Below, one piece after another: positions 61,756 to 64,000 of a DNA stretch of 64,000 nucleotides (its first letter is position 1; every line of letters starts with the position of its first letter). The notes beneath the pieces were generated by a model. It was not told the origin of the DNA, did no database searches, and saw only the letters and a list, made by a program, of their open reading frames with translations. The position numbers and the translations under genes were made by a program. Origin of the DNA: Nocardiopsis alba DSM 43377 (GTDB lineage: Bacteria > Actinomycetota > Actinomycetes > Streptosporangiales > Streptosporangiaceae); assembly GCF_000341225.1 (NCBI RefSeq), contig NZ_ANAC01000011.1, positions 1 through 64,000 on the forward strand. The letters are read 5' to 3'.

Positions 61756-62387
61756 CGGCCACCCCACAGCGTCGCGAGGGGGCGGGTCCGCTGCCCGGTA
61801 CGGGGGACCGACTCGGGAGGGGGCACCTGGAAGCGGACGTCCAGCACCATGAGGTCGCGCACGTAGTCCACCTCGGTGACCTCCACGTGCCGGACCTTGC
61901 CGCGAAGGCGACCCTCCAGGTCCTGGCGGAGCGCCAGGGGGTCCTCGTGCACGACGTCCAACGTCATGATCCGACGCTGGGTGCGCGGCAACAGCCTCGG
62001 GTGTCCGGCCACGTACAGCACCCCCAGCAGCAGGACGTTCAGACCGATCATCACCAGAGGCGGCGCGATCGCGTTCACCAGGCCCAGGGAGATCGCCACG
62101 AAGTAGTAGCCGATCTCGCCCTGGCTGATCAGATCCGAGCGCAGCCGCAGGATCGACAGGACACCGAACAGGCCGAACCCGACCGCGAGCCCCACCTCCT
62201 GGCGGGCCATCATCGCGACCACGGCGAAGATGCCGACGTTGAGGGCCACGTAGGCCAGCACCAGATCACGACGGCCGTGCCGACGGAAGTAGAGGACGTA
62301 GGACAACACGGTGATGGCGGCCAGGTCGACCGCGAGAGCGAACCAGATCATGGCCATCATCCTGTGGGGCGGTCGTGAGACGTCCAT
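61752..62387 (-). CDS. DUF4956 membrane protein
   Basis: This 211-residue protein has about four membrane helices in the first 130 residues (for example MIWFALAVDLAAITVLSYVL, YVALNVGIFAVVAMM, PPLVMIGLNVLLLGVLYVAG). Between them is GLFGVLSILRLRSDLISQGEIGYYF (positions about 62100-62180), the most characteristic DUF4956 segment. The C-terminal half is soluble, about 80 residues, with HVEVTEVDYVRDLMVLDVRF. The start at 62387 has CGAGG just before it; 62360 is an alternative. It overlaps the VTC gene by 4 bases and follows the response regulator gene after 77 bases, so the four genes probably form one leftward operon. Confidence 0.83.
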   Translation of the reverse strand: MDVSRPPHRMMAMIWFALAVDLAAITVLSYVLYFRRHGRRDLVLAYVALNVGIFAVVAMMARQEVGLAVGFGLFGVLSILRLRSDLISQGEIGYYFVAISLGLVNAIAPPLVMIGLNVLLLGVLYVAGHPRLLPRTQRRIMTLDVVHEDPLALRQDLEGRLRGKVRHVEVTEVDYVRDLMVLDVRFQVPPPESVPRTGQRTRPLATLWGGR

Positions 62388-62464
62388 GAGCCTCGGATGA
62401 GGAAATCCTCATGAACGCCGCACGACCCCGGAACGAATCCTCGAAGCGCTCCGGCACCCGCGGA

Positions 62465-63124
62465 TCAGCCGGTCAGCCGGTACCCCATGCCCCGCACCGT
62501 CACGATCCGCTCCGCGCCCACCTTGCGACGCAGGGCGCGCACGAACACGTCCACCACGTTGGAACCGGGGTCGTAGTCGTAGCCCCACACGTGCGACAAC
62601 ATCTGCTGTCGGGTCATCACCTGCCCCGGATGGCGCATGAGCAGTTCCAACAGAGCGAACTCGCGCGCGGTCAGGTCCACCGTGGCCTCCTCCACCGACA
62701 CCCGACGGGTCCTCAGGTCCAGTGACAGGTCTCCGACGCGCAGTACCGTCAGGTCGGCCGTGCGCTCGTTGCGCATCCGCAGCCGGACCCGCGCCAGCAG
62801 CTCCTCGAAGCGGAACGGTTTGGTGACGTAGTCGTCCGCCCCGATCTCCAACCCGGTCACGGTGTCGCGCACCCCGTCCCGGGCGGTCAGGATCACCACG
62901 GGCAGATCCACCCCCATGGCCCGGAGCCGACGCAGGACGTCGAAACCATCGGTGTCCGGCAGCCCCAGGTCCAACAACATCAGGTCGAAGCCGCCGGTGA
63001 CGGCGTAGTCGACCGCGTCGGCCCCGGTCCCCACCACGGTGGTGGCGAACCCGTTGGCGGTCAGCCCCTTGCGGACGAACGAGGCGATCCGTTCCTCGTC
63101 CTCGACGATGAGTACGCGACTCAA
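62465..63124 (-). CDS. OmpR-family response regulator
   Basis: This 219-residue protein has an N-terminal receiver domain: VLIVEDEERI with the acidic pocket, phospho-acceptor Asp in LMLLDLGLPDTDG, VILTARDG and the conserved Lys in YVTKPF. A C-terminal winged helix follows (LTAREFALLELLMRHPGQVM, then VWGYDYDPGSNVVDVFVRALRRKV and VRGMGYRL). The TTG start at 63124 overlaps the histidine kinase stop as TTGA, which fixes the start. It is the partner of the kinase and the likely regulator of the DUF4956-VTC genes downstream. Confidence 0.9.
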   Translation of the reverse strand: MSRVLIVEDEERIASFVRKGLTANGFATTVVGTGADAVDYAVTGGFDLMLLDLGLPDTDGFDVLRRLRAMGVDLPVVILTARDGVRDTVTGLEIGADDYVTKPFRFEELLARVRLRMRNERTADLTVLRVGDLSLDLRTRRVSVEEATVDLTAREFALLELLMRHPGQVMTRQQMLSHVWGYDYDPGSNVVDVFVRALRRKVGAERIVTVRGMGYRLTG

Positions 63125-64000
63125 GCCTGTTCCCTTCCGATGCTTCCTCCCGCGGGCCGATCGACCGGCAGGACCAGAGTGAACGTGGACCCCTGACCGG
63201 GGGCCGAACGCAGATCGACCCGGCCGTGGTGGGCCTCGGCGATGGCCCGTACGATCGCCAGCCCCAGCCCGGCGCCCCCTTCGCCGCGTTCCGTGCGGCG
63301 GCCCCGGGAGAAGCGCTCGAACACGCGACCATGGTCCTCGGCGGGGATCCCCGACCCCTGGTCGGACACCCACAGACGCACGTCCGAACCGACCAGGGCC
63401 GAACCGATCCGGACGGTCGAACCGGCGGGGGAGTAGCGGACCGCGTTGGCCGCCAACTGCACCATCGCCTGGGTGACGCGCTGCGGGTCCAGCCTCGCGG
63501 TGCCGTCGGCGATCGCCTCCAGCCGCCACGACCGGTCTCCCAGAGGACGGACCTTGGCGTCGATGTCGCTGGTCAGCTCGGCCAGGGAGACGGGTTCGGG
63601 GCGGACGAAGTCGGGCTGCTGCGCCTTGGCCAACAGCAACAGGTCCTCGACGATACGGCCCATCCGGTCCAGCTCGTCGGTGACCAGCCGGACCACCTCA
63701 CGACGCTCCTCCGGATCGTCGCCCATGAGCTCCAGGTGGCCGCGCACGATCGTGATGGGGGTACGCAGTTCGTGTCCGGCGTCGTCGACGAACCGGCGTT
63801 GGGCGGTGAACGCGCCCTCCAGCCGGTCCAGCATGCTGTTGAACTGCTCGGCCAGGGCCGCGATGTCGTCCCGCCCGGACACCTCGATGCGCTGGGTCAG
63901 ATCCTCCTCGCCGATGGCCGCGGCGGTCTGGCGGACCAGCCGCACCGGGGCGAGGATGCGCCCGGCCACCCACCATGCCGCGGTGGCCGCCGCGAGCAGG
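63121..64000 (-). CDS. Sensor histidine kinase, 5' end beyond the window
   Basis: The gene runs in from the right edge, so its N-terminus is missing. What is present starts within a membrane helix (LLAAATAAWWVAGRILAPV). It is followed by a HAMP domain (VRLVRQTAAAIGEEDLTQRI), a HisKA domain with the phospho-acceptor His in DDAGHELRTPITIVRGH, and the ATPase domain with the N box LAANAVRYSP, the G1 box DQGSGIP and GAGLGLAIVRAI. It is an orthodox membrane sensor kinase that phosphorylates the response regulator encoded next. The input domain and signal are not visible. Confidence 0.9.
   Translation of the reverse strand, partial: LLAAATAAWWVAGRILAPVRLVRQTAAAIGEEDLTQRIEVSGRDDIAALAEQFNSMLDRLEGAFTAQRRFVDDAGHELRTPITIVRGHLELMGDDPEERREVVRLVTDELDRMGRIVEDLLLLAKAQQPDFVRPEPVSLAELTSDIDAKVRPLGDRSWRLEAIADGTARLDPQRVTQAMVQLAANAVRYSPAGSTVRIGSALVGSDVRLWVSDQGSGIPAEDHGRVFERFSRGRRTERGEGGAGLGLAIVRAIAEAHHGRVDLRSAPGQGSTFTLVLPVDRPAGGSIGREQA

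Noticed and set aside
1-64000. CRISPR arrays, tRNA or rRNA genes, insertion sequences, integrases
   Set aside because: No regularly spaced repeats, cloverleaf-like genes, transposase or integrase motifs were recognised. An att-site or genomic-island boundary could not be supported.

Overview
The window is about 70% G+C. It has actinomycete-type operons with frequent ATGA, GTGA and TTGA stop/start overlaps, actinobacterial regulators (XRE, TetR, FadR-type GntR), a crotonyl-CoA carboxylase/reductase and a large modular PKS/NRPS locus. I read it as a filamentous actinomycete, possibly of the Nocardiopsis/Streptosporangiales type. That placement is an impression, since no rRNA or tRNA gene is present.

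Layout. 1-1400: a frameshifted XRE regulator and a convergent DUF952 gene. 1988-43676: one co-directional biosynthetic gene cluster. It opens with four genes for an ACP-bound C3 extender unit (FkbK-, FkbH-, FkbJ- and FkbI-like, with no FkbG O-methyltransferase), which points to hydroxymalonyl-ACP. Six assembly-line proteins follow, with a free-standing acyltransferase encoded after the first, and then a type II thioesterase and a methyltransferase. 43705-49014: a bidirectional terminator, a TetR regulator divergent from a two-gene ABC exporter, an SDR protein and a crotonyl-CoA carboxylase/reductase. 49104-51478: an XRE/ImmA-IrrE pair and an unrecognised protein. 51642-56246: pyruvate dehydrogenase E1alpha/E1beta/E2 with a FadR-type GntR regulator. 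56879-64000: a PAP2 phosphatase, a CPH-type metal P-type ATPase, a zinc-ribbon microprotein with a partner, and a leftward operon of histidine kinase (cut by the window edge), response regulator, DUF4956 membrane protein and VTC-domain protein.

Assembly line as read from motifs: AT0-ACP / KS-AT-ACP-aminotransferase-C-A(Gly)-PCP-[C-lobe remnant]; free-standing malonyl AT; KS-DH-KR-ACP; KS-DH-KR-ACP; KS-PCP-C-A-PCP-E; C-A-PCP; KS-AT-(degenerate KR)-ACP-C. The loading AT has Trp where extender ATs have Arg, so a non-carboxylated acyl starter is expected. The aminotransferase should turn the first beta-ketone into a beta-amine. Glycine is then added, followed by three AT-less ketide extensions served by the free-standing AT, then a D-configured residue, another residue and a last ketide, possibly alpha-hydroxylated. 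There is no in-line thioesterase. The last domain is a condensation-like domain and is the best candidate for release, perhaps by macrolactam closure onto the beta-amine. I do not recognise this exact architecture as that of a known compound.
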